A stretch of 19,116 nucleotides of DNA from CAYQPF01 sp964419225 (GCA_964419225.1 CAYQPF010000097.1:1-19116); one strand, 5' to 3'. Shown: positions 9,001 to 15,587, numbered from the stretch's first letter. Notes: generated by a model from the sequence alone, not told the origin. Translations and numbers: made by a program.

Positions 9001-9770
9001 ATCTTGAAAGTAAATGGAATCTGATTGGGCAAAGAAATACTACTTTAAATAATGGTACGATGTATGTATTGTTAGAAAATATTAGCTCGCTCAATGCTGA
9101 AAGTAAAGGAAACAAGTACTGGGCTATTTCGGAAGATTCCCAGACTTTACCAGTACAGATGTCTTCCTTCACTTCAATTGCTCTGAACAATAATATTGTT
9201 CAATTACAATGGATTACGGAGTCAGAAATTAATTTGTTTGGATATAATGTTTTTCGGAGTATAGTCAAAAATACTCAAACCATGGAACGTCAGAATTTCA
9301 GTTTAATCTCAATGAATGAGGCAGTATCAGAGGGAACACAAAATACATACCGTTATACTGACCCCTCACCAAAAGCTGATGGTGATTATTACTACTGGTT
9401 GGAAAGATGTGAGTTTGACGGAACAAGCACATTATTTGGACCACTTACTGTTAAAATAGCATCAAATCAGTCTTCAGAACCGGAAATACCGGTAGTAACC
9501 GAATTGAAGAATGCCTATCCGAATCCTTTCAATCCTTCAACCTACATAAACTATTCCCTTAAAGAAACCCAGAAGGTGTGCATCGAAATTTTTAATGTAA
9601 AGGGAGAAAAAGTACGAACACTCGTACATGAAAATCAGTCAGCAGGTCGTTACAGACTGGAGTGGAATGGAAAGGACAGTAAGAATAAAACCGTTGGAAC
9701 CGGTGTTTATTTCTACAAAATGAAAACACCCCATTATACTTCAATTAAGAAAATGATGATGCTCAAATAG
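3036..9770 (+). CDS. giant secreted/surface parallel beta-helix protein with Por/T9SS-type C-terminal domain
   Basis: This is a 2244-aa exported protein. Residues 1-20 form a signal peptide (MKRIILALLLCLTAIGLFS, cleaved near Ser-Gln). A fibronectin type III-like domain follows at about 258-355 ('SPTDITFSSVGTTSMTVNW'). A long right-handed beta-helix (about 358-1155) is rich in Asn ladders such as 'NNTI' and 'NNYI' and ends in 'PIDIGADAG'. An Ig-like linker (about 1162-1272) leads to a second, shorter beta-helix (about 1288-1791) ending in 'TPDIGADEFG', then to a beta-rich region and an 'LPVQMSSF' module (about 2040-2150). The end is a FlgD-Ig-like sorting domain (about 2155-2244) with 'AYPNPFNPST' and 'GTGVYFYKMKT'. 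The ATG at 3036 is chosen because GGGAGGAG lies 5 nt upstream and the signal peptide starts there; a TTG 24 nt earlier lies inside the leader hairpin. Likely roles are adhesion or polysaccharide binding or cleavage; no catalytic residues can be named. Confidence 0.88.
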   Translation: MKRIILALLLCLTAIGLFSQNMGNYNFTTNMTGSLALDINGNDLNMSSGTTTLINAYSYTDDAYSSVYNIGFTAYFLGSTYTQFSVNSNGQMKLGATSIGYYAYTTPSNNETFLVPLTGDNALVSGGKVISKLFNNTPNRVLVVEWNGFRIPSGNVAETGTYCRFQARIYESGVIEYVYGTMYNMVISAQNRSIGLSYGYGVGNIGTVTNLTTSPTFVSTGQSFTVTSFPSGIVPNMSSTEDGSRRVFRFTPQQNIPNSPTDITFSSVGTTSMTVNWVDNSDNETYYRITHATNADFTQNITTKTVSSTTISSTGSAYNASLTVSANTTYYVRISAVNEANPESAYLIGSQLTASSTLYGVKAIPGDYASLTAAFNAINTQGLGGDINLVLQSNYTGAGETYPLRGPLSSVTENGYFVKIYPAVSGLMITSTNTTATFELKNTANLILDGRVGGTGDVADLIIDNTANTTSIPTIKLIDDSHHNTFTYCLIRKSFPACSYAAVMIYNTTLVNGNDFNTISYCKIGSSNFNKYGIISYGTENKENSGNVITHNEIFNFNPNSSSGEGQYAGGVYANSYTRDWTITHNSFYQTVPYSLNSYSLGSNTVVIYISGGSGNSVVTDNYIGGSEAMCGGSAWEVTGNAVNAMFKGIYIWGSTGATGLVENNVIANIKWKSNTGNGPNYPAFLGIGNNTNTSLGQFDFIGNIIGSASTPGSIQITSENVTNPAWVTGLLINKSTSIIRDNVISGITTIGNTTSNPSSFCGMYFFNNPGSYNVYNNTIGSSILENSINISNAYTGTVVQQALGIDLYYSGNTNIYNNTIANINNNYAPAAASTANIVVGIRSGTSSYMLNTYGNKIFNLTTGANATGTGTNASVAGIVNPSTYATPNIYRNSIYSLTNTNSSGDVKVVGIAMGASSNTPSISKNLIHSLQINSSSVNSAIAGIMGENTTNIFNNMIRLGYMYDGTSLNSSGAIYGIYEGTGSCHNNYNSVYIGGTQSVESNTVSYALYNTATATRYYYNNIFMNTRSNATSGGKHYAIRLGGTTYGMSSLNSNKNILLATGNGGYTGYFNSSDCQTISDWRIATGKDANSIGINPGFINPDGNGSEFNLHINPAQSSPCEGYGTTPSYASITDDFDGESRASLTPIDIGADAGNFTTQDLAGPTIRYTALANCYLAGARILTATITDASGVPTSGNGLPVLYWKRNSETFTAVQGISLGSDQYSFTFGASVVQGETVSYFVAAQDNSANTNVSIYPSAGSFNLYANSPGCTTTPTSPSTYVFAESFSGTYYVGSGQPYTSLSSSGGLFSAINSSVLTGNVEVLITSDVNETGVYALNQWTDVRKNEFTITIKPATASIKTLSGSNSNGLIRFNGADGVTIDGNFNGTGEYLKFIYTNTAKPALDLTAGACSNVFKNCIFEGTNNTTGVINLETVSTIGNNNNIFDNCTIREVSETSSRSMYGFYSQGSPSVSNSGNIIRNCKVFNFKVSGIFLDATGNESWTIQNNELYQTVEYSATIYGLNLNSKGTNNISGNKIHDIKGGAGNVYSINIDNLENASFSNNYIYNMHTTGVCYGICFSGASSTASTYTFTNNKIVLTNTNIQTIAFYDISSLAHSVNLYYNTFYTGGTNTNNNWVYLRNNGSTTNCNLKNNIFMNCTTNNSFGHYAVGDHTIGAGQLNLFSNYYVGINTSPDLYMDKSATSVPAAISLDSWKTQLSDQLSIGTRSNLINATGLFNNLTNDFTVSTIHNDYLNLPEFMNKASVITEVTTDYSGIARDGSTPDIGADEFGTIQTNLNETGTLPTGTFEDIIVNGDNAVCELVGATTVTGDLNIINGTVEIGNNVLTLAGQLIGSNLAGDINSVLNIIGSETALNLPEITLNQLQISRPAGVSLSGNISLSNLVVNSGTLHLNSHQVNLNNEYFGVSGSGTLNEIQAEYLEIQSSPSVAEAFQKVWSSAGTSTGNLTLIFSYPASECTSSSVFLWYKDNLESKWNLIGQRNTTLNNGTMYVLLENISSLNAESKGNKYWAISEDSQTLPVQMSSFTSIALNNNIVQLQWITESEINLFGYNVFRSIVKNTQTMERQNFSLISMNEAVSEGTQNTYRYTDPSPKADGDYYYWLERCEFDGTSTLFGPLTVKIASNQSSEPEIPVVTELKNAYPNPFNPSTYINYSLKETQKVCIEIFNVKGEKVRTLVHENQSAGRYRLEWNGKDSKNKTVGTGVYFYKMKTPHYTSIKKMMMLK

Positions 9771-9799
9771 GACTAGCGTCCAACATATTTTGCAGATAT

Positions 9800-9841
9800 A
9801 TAGCTGGAGGAACTTGAAACATTCACTTCTCCTCCAGTTAT
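9800..9841 (+). terminator. long stem-loop after the beta-helix gene
   Basis: ATAGCTGGAGGA (9800-9811) pairs with TCCTCCAGTTAT (9830-9841) over 12 bp with a single G-T pair, enclosing an 18-nt loop; the stem can be extended by two A-T pairs. Only a short ATTTT follows. It lies 30 bp after the stop codon, so it is probably a terminator or an mRNA 3'-end stabiliser. Confidence 0.5.
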
Positions 9842-9910
9842 ATGATACTATTTTAAACAGGAACTACATGCATAGCGTTTGCTCCTGATCTTAGCTTATT
9901 AATAACTTTT

Positions 9911-9943
9911 CTGTAAGGACAAGGCCTACTTTTGTCCTTACAG
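9911..9943. repeat. perfect 12-bp inverted repeat
   Basis: CTGTAAGGACAA (9911-9922) and TTGTCCTTACAG (9932-9943) pair perfectly around a 9-nt loop. No T-tract follows on either strand. It ends 25 bp upstream of the -35 box of the activator gene and could be a factor-dependent or back-up terminator, or a protein-binding site. Confidence 0.5.
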
Positions 9944-9968
9944 ACTATTCTCGTATTAGCAAATTTCA

Positions 9969-9997
9969 TTGACATAATAATTATTATCCCATAATTA
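9969..9997 (+). promoter_or_regulatory. sigma-70-type promoter of the TPR activator gene
   Basis: A consensus -35 TTGACA (9969-9974) is followed after exactly 17 bp by TAATTA (9992-9997). It predicts a start near 10004 and a very short leader of about 12 nt before the ATG. Confidence 0.65.
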
Positions 9998-10015
9998 TGC
10001 AATTATGAGGATAAT
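9983..10015. promoter_or_regulatory. palindrome over -10 box and ribosome site
   Basis: ATTATCCCATAATT (9983-9996) is inverted as AATTATGAGGATAAT (10001-10015) around ATGC, with a single unpaired base. The palindrome covers the -10 box, the start site and the GAGG Shine-Dalgarno. This is a natural position for an autoregulatory operator. Confidence 0.45.
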
Positions 10016-12271
10016 ATGAAAAATATATATACCAAATTTATTGAGTTTGATCAGTTTTCCGATGATAACCCTACTCGTTTCATGCAGAAGAATTTCCTTT
10101 TGGAAAAGGAAACAACTTGCTATCTGTATTACAAATACCGATCTGACTATAATAAAAACCGCAATCAGGAATTGATTACTCAAGTAGAAGATCTTATTCA
10201 AATATTACTAGAAAGTAAAGATTATTTCTTTACTGCTAAATCGTATTTACTTTTAAGTAAATTATGTTCCTTGCACAAGAGTAAAGATGCTTGGATTGAT
10301 GCTCTTGAAAAAGCTCTCTACTACGCTCATTTATGTAGAAACTTTGATCTGATTGCCGAAATTACAGCCAATCTTGCTTATTTTCATTCAATAAGCTTCA
10401 ATATCCTCGAATTTGACAAATGCAGAGACACTGTACTGTCATTGACTATGAAAAATGTTTTTGAATACACATATGTTGAATGCCTTTTTATCCTTGCTAC
10501 TATAGATTTGCTTCAGAAAAAATCTGATAAAGCCATTGAACTCTTTACTGATATTTATCAGAGAAGTCTGAAAAATAACTTTATTTCTAAGCAGATAAAC
10601 ATTATAAATAACATTGGGTTAGTTCACATTAATTTAAATCATTTTCAAGAAGCAGAGGCATGTTTCAAAAGCCAGTTATTGTTGTGTAAGAAGCATAATC
10701 TTTTTGAAAATGAGTTCAATCTATTGTTTAATATTGGCTTAAGCTACAGATATCGGGATAAAGAGAAGCTCTCTATTCACTACTATGTTAAAGCTTTAGA
10801 TGTCTTGACGAAAAATGATATCAATAATCCGGTGAATTATTATAATATCTTTAACAATCTGGGTAATGTTAGTCATTCTATGGGTAATAGCGAAAAAGCA
10901 CTGGAGTTTCATCGTAAAGCTATTCACTTTGCCGAATTACTGGGAAACAAGACCCATCAAATGAGTAGCTTGGTCAATCAAGCTGATGTAGAAATAGATT
11001 TGCAAAGATATTTAGATGCTGAAATGCATTTGATGCAGGCAAAAAAATATTTTACAGAAACCGAAGATTGGGGAAAACTTAAAATAAATCTACAGGTTTT
11101 AGCTGATTTATTTGTTGAGCAAAAAGAGTACTTAAAAGCTATAGATGTCATGGAAGAACTTAATCAGGCTAATAACAAATATTTGATTGCTACACTCGAA
11201 AAAAGAACTATTCAGTTTGAAAAGAAAATATACGATTTGACAGAAAAAAATGCTAATTTATCTAAGAATATTTCTATTTCAAAGCATTCAATTCGAACTC
11301 GAATGCCTTTCATTGGCGATAGTCCAGCCATTCAGAATTTACTGTTTTTGACCAGGCAAGCTGCCGAAAATCCTAACACAAATGTTTTCATATATGGTGA
11401 ATCAGGTACAGGTAAAGAAATTGTTGCTCATATGATTCATTTTTTAAGCAAAAGAAAAGACAAACCTCTAATTACAGTTAATGCGGCTTCGATATCAGCC
11501 AATATCTTTGAAAGTGAGTTTTTCGGACATATAAAAGGAGCTTTTACAGGTGCTATCAATGATAATGTCGGTTATTTCAAGTCCGCAGACAAAGGGACAC
11601 TTTTTTTAGATGAGATTACAGAAATTTCCTATCAAACTCAATCCAAACTCTTAAGAGCTATTGAGACCAAAACTGTTTTGCCTGTCGGTTCTCAGAAAAC
11701 AATAAATTTTGACTGTAGGATCATTGCCAGTACAAACTTGGATATTAACCAGCAAATACTAAACAATTTGTTCAGGCTTGATCTTTTTCATCGTCTGAAT
11801 ACTTTTGAAATTATTATTCCTCCTCTCAGAGAAAGATTAGAAGATATTCCTTTGTTGGTTGAACATTTCATTGCAATTTTTGCCAAAGAAACCAATCGCA
11901 GAGTACCTATTATTGAGTCCTCATTTTATGAGGAGTTTTGTATATATCGTTTTCCGGGGAATGTCAGAGAATTAAAAAACTTGGTTGAACGTCTCATCAT
12001 AGTATGCCCTGATATGATTTGGACAAAAAAGACTATAGAACAGTATCTTCCTCATTTAAACTTTTCATCAAGAAAATCAGAACAAATTCAGGATGTCAAG
12101 AAATTGGAGAAACAAATTATTATTAATGCACTTCAAAAAAGTAATTGTGTTCAAAAAGATGCTGCTATGAATTTAAAAATGTCCGAAAGCACTTTGACCA
12201 GACGCATAAAAAAATATAGTATAAATGTGTCAGAACTATCCAAAAATATCCTCAAGTTGGATACAGAATAA
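10016..12271 (+). CDS. sigma-54-dependent transcriptional activator with N-terminal TPR sensor
   Basis: This 751-aa protein is an NtrC-family enhancer-binding protein. Residues 1 to about 390 are helical TPR-like repeats (clear around 185-350, e.g. 'NIGLVHINLNHFQEAEACF', 'NLGNVSHSMGNSEKALEFH'), followed by a short coiled-coil linker (about 390-425). The AAA+ domain (about 430-665) has Walker A GESGTGKE (461-468), an intact GAFTGA loop (508-513) that contacts sigma-54, and Walker B GTLFLDE (527-533). It also has a typical arginine-containing 'FRLDLFHRLNTFEI' segment and 'PPLRERLEDIPLLVEHF'. A Fis-type helix-turn-helix is at about 703-740. There is no receiver domain, so activity is probably set by a ligand or protein bound to the TPR region rather than by phosphorylation. 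The ATG at 10016 has GAGG 5 nt upstream. It sits between two units with -24/-12 promoters, which are its likely targets. Confidence 0.93.
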   Translation: MKNIYTKFIEFDQFSDDNPTRFMQKNFLLEKETTCYLYYKYRSDYNKNRNQELITQVEDLIQILLESKDYFFTAKSYLLLSKLCSLHKSKDAWIDALEKALYYAHLCRNFDLIAEITANLAYFHSISFNILEFDKCRDTVLSLTMKNVFEYTYVECLFILATIDLLQKKSDKAIELFTDIYQRSLKNNFISKQINIINNIGLVHINLNHFQEAEACFKSQLLLCKKHNLFENEFNLLFNIGLSYRYRDKEKLSIHYYVKALDVLTKNDINNPVNYYNIFNNLGNVSHSMGNSEKALEFHRKAIHFAELLGNKTHQMSSLVNQADVEIDLQRYLDAEMHLMQAKKYFTETEDWGKLKINLQVLADLFVEQKEYLKAIDVMEELNQANNKYLIATLEKRTIQFEKKIYDLTEKNANLSKNISISKHSIRTRMPFIGDSPAIQNLLFLTRQAAENPNTNVFIYGESGTGKEIVAHMIHFLSKRKDKPLITVNAASISANIFESEFFGHIKGAFTGAINDNVGYFKSADKGTLFLDEITEISYQTQSKLLRAIETKTVLPVGSQKTINFDCRIIASTNLDINQQILNNLFRLDLFHRLNTFEIIIPPLRERLEDIPLLVEHFIAIFAKETNRRVPIIESSFYEEFCIYRFPGNVRELKNLVERLIIVCPDMIWTKKTIEQYLPHLNFSSRKSEQIQDVKKLEKQIIINALQKSNCVQKDAAMNLKMSESTLTRRIKKYSINVSELSKNILKLDTE

Positions 12272-12362
12272 TACAAAAACCGCCAAATTATGTTCGAACA
12301 GAAAGACACAGGTGAAGAAAATGCTGCTTATGAAGTGACGTGTAACATGTGACGATAAAGGA

Positions 12363-12388
12363 GTGCAAAATGTTGCACCATTTTTGCA
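12363..12388 (+). promoter_or_regulatory. sigma-54 (-24/-12) promoter of the etfA operon, overlapped by a palindrome
   Basis: TTGCAC (12373-12378) and TTGCA (12384-12388) match TGGCAC-N5-TTGCA at all but one base (-25 is T instead of G). G12375 and C12387 are exactly 12 bp apart. The predicted start is near 12399, about 160 nt ahead of the ATG. A 6-bp inverted repeat, GTGCAA-AATG-TTGCAC (12363-12378), overlaps the -24 box, and direct repeats of GTGACG lie upstream at 12335 and 12349. Confidence 0.55.
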
Positions 12389-12416
12389 AAAGAGACACAT
12401 TAGGAATGTATGGTTG

Positions 12417-12451
12417 CTTTGGAGCGTTTAAGACTGTTCACAACCGCTAAA
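12417..12451 (+). promoter_or_regulatory. motif shared with the beta-helix gene upstream region
   Basis: This is the partner of the segment at 2761-2794, with shared blocks CTTTG, GCGTT, AAGAC, GTTCA and GCTAAA. Here it lies just downstream of the predicted sigma-54 start and about 110 bp before etfA. Confidence 0.45.
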
Positions 12452-12505
12452 TTTGACAAAAACAAGGTATATTATACACAAAAATCATATTTTCAACTTT
12501 TTTCC

Positions 12506-12534
12506 TTGACGTATTGCATCGCTTTCAATTTAAT
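12506..12534 (+). promoter_or_regulatory. possible second (sigma-70-type) promoter of etfA
   Basis: TTGACG (12506-12511), a 17-bp spacer and TTTAAT (12529-12534) lie close to the ribosome site. The -10 match is mediocre. It could provide basal expression besides the sigma-54 promoter. Confidence 0.3.
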
Positions 12535-12559
12535 TAACAATATTTTTTAGGAGATAATA

Positions 12560-13741
12560 ATGATTGAAATCATCAGAGACAAATGTGTTGGGTGTGCTAA
12601 ATGTCAAAAAGCATGTGCATATGATGCTATCAGCATCGTCGATAAAACAGCAGAAATAAATGCAGATAAGTGTATTATTTGCGGAGCGTGCGTCAGCAGT
12701 TGCCCGTTTGAGGCAATTTTCGTCAGGAAACACAGTCAGGAAACAATAGATAAAAAAGAATATAAAGGCGTTTGGGTTTTTGCAGAACAGCGTCACAATA
12801 CAATTTCGCATGTGGTTTACGAATTATTAGGTAAAGGCAGAGATTTGGCTGATACTCTTGAGCAGGAATTAACTGCCGTGTTATTCGGGAATGAAGTCAA
12901 AGAATTATGTGAAGAACTGATTGCTTTCGGAGCAGATAAAGTTCTCGTCATCGATGATCCTGCTTTAAGTAACTTTATGGATCAACCCTATGCCGATGCT
13001 TTAACCGCTTTAGCCCAGAAGTATAAACCCGAAATTATTCTGGCAGGTGCCACTAATCTCGGCCGTTCTTTTATTCCCAGAGTAGCTGTAAACCTGAAAA
13101 CAGGTCTTACTGCAGATTGTACAGGACTGGAAATCGACCCGGATACAGGTGATCTTTTACAGACCAGACCTGCTTTCGGCGGAAATATTATGGCAACCAT
13201 CCTTACCCCCAATAATCGTCCACAATTGGCTACTGTCAGACATAAAGTCATGGAGCCTTTAAATAAAGATACAGCACGTTCTGGTGCTGTTGTTGAAGAA
13301 CAATTCGACTTTGAAACCCGTGAGTATAATGCCCAATTCCTGGAAACTGTCAGGGATAAGGGCCAAACTATCAATATTACTGATGCCAACATCGTCGTGG
13401 CCGGAGGCAGAGGTTTAAAAGATGCCAAGAATTTCGCTATGGTGGAAGAATTAGCTCAGGCTGTTGGCGGTGCGATCGGTGCTTCCAGAGCTGCAGTTGA
13501 TGCAGAATGGGTGGCTTATCCGCATCAGGTCGGACAAACCGGCAAAACTATTAAACCTAAAATTTATATTGCTGCAGGAATATCAGGTGCTATCCAGCAT
13601 CTGGCGGGAATGCAGTCTGCTGATTATATTATTGCCATTAACAAAGATCCGGATGCACCTATTTTCAAAGTAGCAGATCTGGGTATTGTTGGTGACGTAT
13701 TTGAGATTTTACCTAAGTTAACCAAAAAGTTTAAAGGATGA
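12560..13741 (+). CDS. etfA: electron transfer flavoprotein alpha subunit with N-terminal 2[4Fe-4S] ferredoxin domain
   Basis: This 393-aa EtfA carries FAD and passes electrons between an EtfB partner and acyl-CoA dehydrogenases or quinone-linked oxidoreductases. Residues 1-55 are a bacterial-type ferredoxin domain with two CxxCxxCxxxC clusters (C9-C12-C15-C19 and C38-C41-C44-C48). The EtfA N-domain spans about 68-260, and the C-terminal FAD domain (about 265-390) holds the family signature 'VGQTGKTIKPKIYIAAGISG' with the following 'AIQHLAGM'. Ferredoxin-fused EtfA is known from anaerobes, including some electron-bifurcating systems such as caffeyl-CoA reductase. A ribosome site AGGAG lies 6 nt before the ATG. 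The stop overlaps the next start as ATGA, so translation is coupled. EtfB is usually encoded next to EtfA but is absent here; it must lie elsewhere. Confidence 0.94.
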   Translation: MIEIIRDKCVGCAKCQKACAYDAISIVDKTAEINADKCIICGACVSSCPFEAIFVRKHSQETIDKKEYKGVWVFAEQRHNTISHVVYELLGKGRDLADTLEQELTAVLFGNEVKELCEELIAFGADKVLVIDDPALSNFMDQPYADALTALAQKYKPEIILAGATNLGRSFIPRVAVNLKTGLTADCTGLEIDPDTGDLLQTRPAFGGNIMATILTPNNRPQLATVRHKVMEPLNKDTARSGAVVEEQFDFETREYNAQFLETVRDKGQTINITDANIVVAGGRGLKDAKNFAMVEELAQAVGGAIGASRAAVDAEWVAYPHQVGQTGKTIKPKIYIAAGISGAIQHLAGMQSADYIIAINKDPDAPIFKVADLGIVGDVFEILPKLTKKFKG

Positions 13742-14955
13742 GATTTAAAAGTTCATTAGCTGTTTACTCGGCTGACAAGGTCAGACATAATGATCTTGTT
13801 GAACTTAATTTTCCCGGATCAACAGATAAAAGCATTGATTGGGATTGGAAAAATCTGATAGCTTATCCGCCTTTTGTAAATTCTCATGACCATTTGATCA
13901 GTAATTGGTTTCCCCGAGCCGGGGATAGTGGTCCTTATATCAATTCCCATATCTGGGTTGAAGATATGAGATTTTCTGAATCATTTCTGGAAAGAAATAA
14001 AGTCTGGAAGAATGATGGTACTTTTTCATTAACTTTAGATAAAGCTCCCTTGATTACGACAATGGGAGTCTATAAAAATATTTTCTCAGGTATAATTGCA
14101 CTACAAGACCATGTATCCAATCAGATAGACAGCTATTATGATATGTTCCCCATTAATGTTATCAAAAACTTCAAACAATGTCATTCTATCACATTAGGTA
14201 ACTGGTGGGGTGGTAAAACTGCGCGGGAAGAATGGCTTGATGCACATGGCAGAATGCCTTTCATTATTCACTTAGGTGAAGGTTTAGATGACATAACCCG
14301 TGGGGAATTCGGTATTCTTGAAGCTCAGGGTCTTTTACAACCTAATACGATTCTAATTCACGGCATCTGTTTAACTCATGAAGAACTTAAACGCTGTGCC
14401 CATTCAGGTACAACAATCTGTTGGTGCCCTTCTTCAAATGAATATCTGATCGGGCAAACCCTTGATGTGGAAAATTGTCTTGAACTGGGGATTAATGTTG
14501 TTTTAGGAACAGATTCTCCTATGTCCGGCAGTGTCAGTATGTTTGACGAAATCAGAGCCGGAAGAAGACTCAAACCTCATGTTCCAATGGATAAAGTTTT
14601 CCCGATGATCACGCAAAATGCCCAAAAAGCTCTTTTCTTGGACAAGACTTATGCAGGATTACCCGACATGAACAATTCTAATATCCTCCTGCTCAGCCGT
14701 AAAAAAGACGATCCTTTCCAGAATATCGAGTTTTGCGACACAGAAGATATCAAACTCGTCGTCTCAGCCGGAAAACCTATCTACGGTGATTTAAGATACC
14801 TGGAACTTTTCCCTGTGAATGAAGCAGATTACCATATATATAAATCAGGTGATAACGAAAGATTTGTCATTGGTCACCCGGAAAAACTGGTGGCTGAAAT
14901 TGACAGTATTTTGGGTTATCATAAAGTTTTCCCTTATATTCCAATATCATGTTAA
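13738..14955 (+). CDS. amidohydrolase family protein (TRZ/ATZ, SsnA-like metal-dependent hydrolase)
   Basis: This 405-aa protein has the metal-binding set of the amidohydrolase superfamily: HDH at H50/H52, H178 in 'HLGEG', H208 in 'LIHGICL' and D259 in 'LGTDSP'. The core TIM barrel spans about 42-330, with short N- and C-terminal beta regions. The 'HLGE...IHG...CPSSNEYL...GTDSPMSG' series resembles aminohydrolases and deaminases acting on purine-, pterin- or triazine-type rings, but the substrate cannot be fixed. The start ATG overlaps the etfA stop (ATGA) and its own stop overlaps the queE start by 7 bp, so the three genes form one coupled operon. Pairing with queE hints at 7-deazaguanine or pterin chemistry (inference). 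Confidence 0.85.
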   Translation: MRFKSSLAVYSADKVRHNDLVELNFPGSTDKSIDWDWKNLIAYPPFVNSHDHLISNWFPRAGDSGPYINSHIWVEDMRFSESFLERNKVWKNDGTFSLTLDKAPLITTMGVYKNIFSGIIALQDHVSNQIDSYYDMFPINVIKNFKQCHSITLGNWWGGKTAREEWLDAHGRMPFIIHLGEGLDDITRGEFGILEAQGLLQPNTILIHGICLTHEELKRCAHSGTTICWCPSSNEYLIGQTLDVENCLELGINVVLGTDSPMSGSVSMFDEIRAGRRLKPHVPMDKVFPMITQNAQKALFLDKTYAGLPDMNNSNILLLSRKKDDPFQNIEFCDTEDIKLVVSAGKPIYGDLRYLELFPVNEADYHIYKSGDNERFVIGHPEKLVAEIDSILGYHKVFPYIPISC

Positions 14956-15587
14956 GTCTTTCAGAAATCTTCTACAGTATCCAGGGTGAATCCTCATTTA
15001 GCGGATATCCTTGTGTTTTTGTGCGACTGGCAGAATGTAATCTCCGTTGTAAATACTGTGATTCTAAATATAGCTATTCTCCTGAGTTCTACTTATCTGT
15101 CAAAGATGTTGTATCCCGTGTAAAAGGTTTTGATCCTGCCAATCTCGTAGAAATTACAGGTGGAGAACCCTTATTGCAGGACGAGATATATGAACTCTTT
15201 GCAGAACTAAAAAAGCTTAATTTCAAAATTCTCCTGGAAACCAACGGAACTATAGACTTAGCCCGAGTGCCGTCTTATGTCGTCAAAATTGTCGATGTCA
15301 AATGTCCGGGTAGTGGCGAACAGGGTAAGTTCTTCCTCAATAATTTGCAATTACTCAATAAACAGGATGAACTTAAATTTGTTCTGTCTGATTTGAATGA
15401 TTATTTCTGGGCAAAAGACTTTATCAAGTCCCACAGAATTCAGGAAAGCAAAGTAGTCTTCTCCTGTGTACTGGACAAAATTAGCCCCGATGTTATTTGT
15501 GAAGAAATACTGCGGGACCGACTGGCCGTCAGGTTCCAGCTTCAATTGCATAAAGTCATCTGGAAAGGCGACCACAGAGGGAAGTAA
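14949..15587 (+). CDS. queE: 7-carboxy-7-deazaguanine synthase (radical SAM)
   Basis: QueE converts 6-carboxy-tetrahydropterin to 7-carboxy-7-deazaguanine in the queuosine/preQ0 pathway. This 212-aa protein starts with the family's 'EIFYSIQGES' substrate-binding opening. It has the Fe-S motif CNLRCKYCD (C30, C34, C37; CX3CX2C) and the SAM-binding 'ITGGEPLLQ', and ends in 'LQLHKVIWKGDHRGK', close to the usual QueE C-terminus ('QVHK...'). Its length is normal for the family. The ATG at 14949 lies inside the end of the amidohydrolase gene, consistent with translational coupling. No queC, queD or queF is visible in the window. No terminator hairpin is seen after the stop. Confidence 0.94.
   Translation: MLSLSEIFYSIQGESSFSGYPCVFVRLAECNLRCKYCDSKYSYSPEFYLSVKDVVSRVKGFDPANLVEITGGEPLLQDEIYELFAELKKLNFKILLETNGTIDLARVPSYVVKIVDVKCPGSGEQGKFFLNNLQLLNKQDELKFVLSDLNDYFWAKDFIKSHRIQESKVVFSCVLDKISPDVICEEILRDRLAVRFQLQLHKVIWKGDHRGK

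Noticed and set aside
12988..13428. 146-codon antisense frame inside etfA
   Set aside because: It lies opposite a well-conserved gene, has no recognisable domain and no ribosome site; the other antisense frames within the beta-helix and queE genes were discarded for the same reason.
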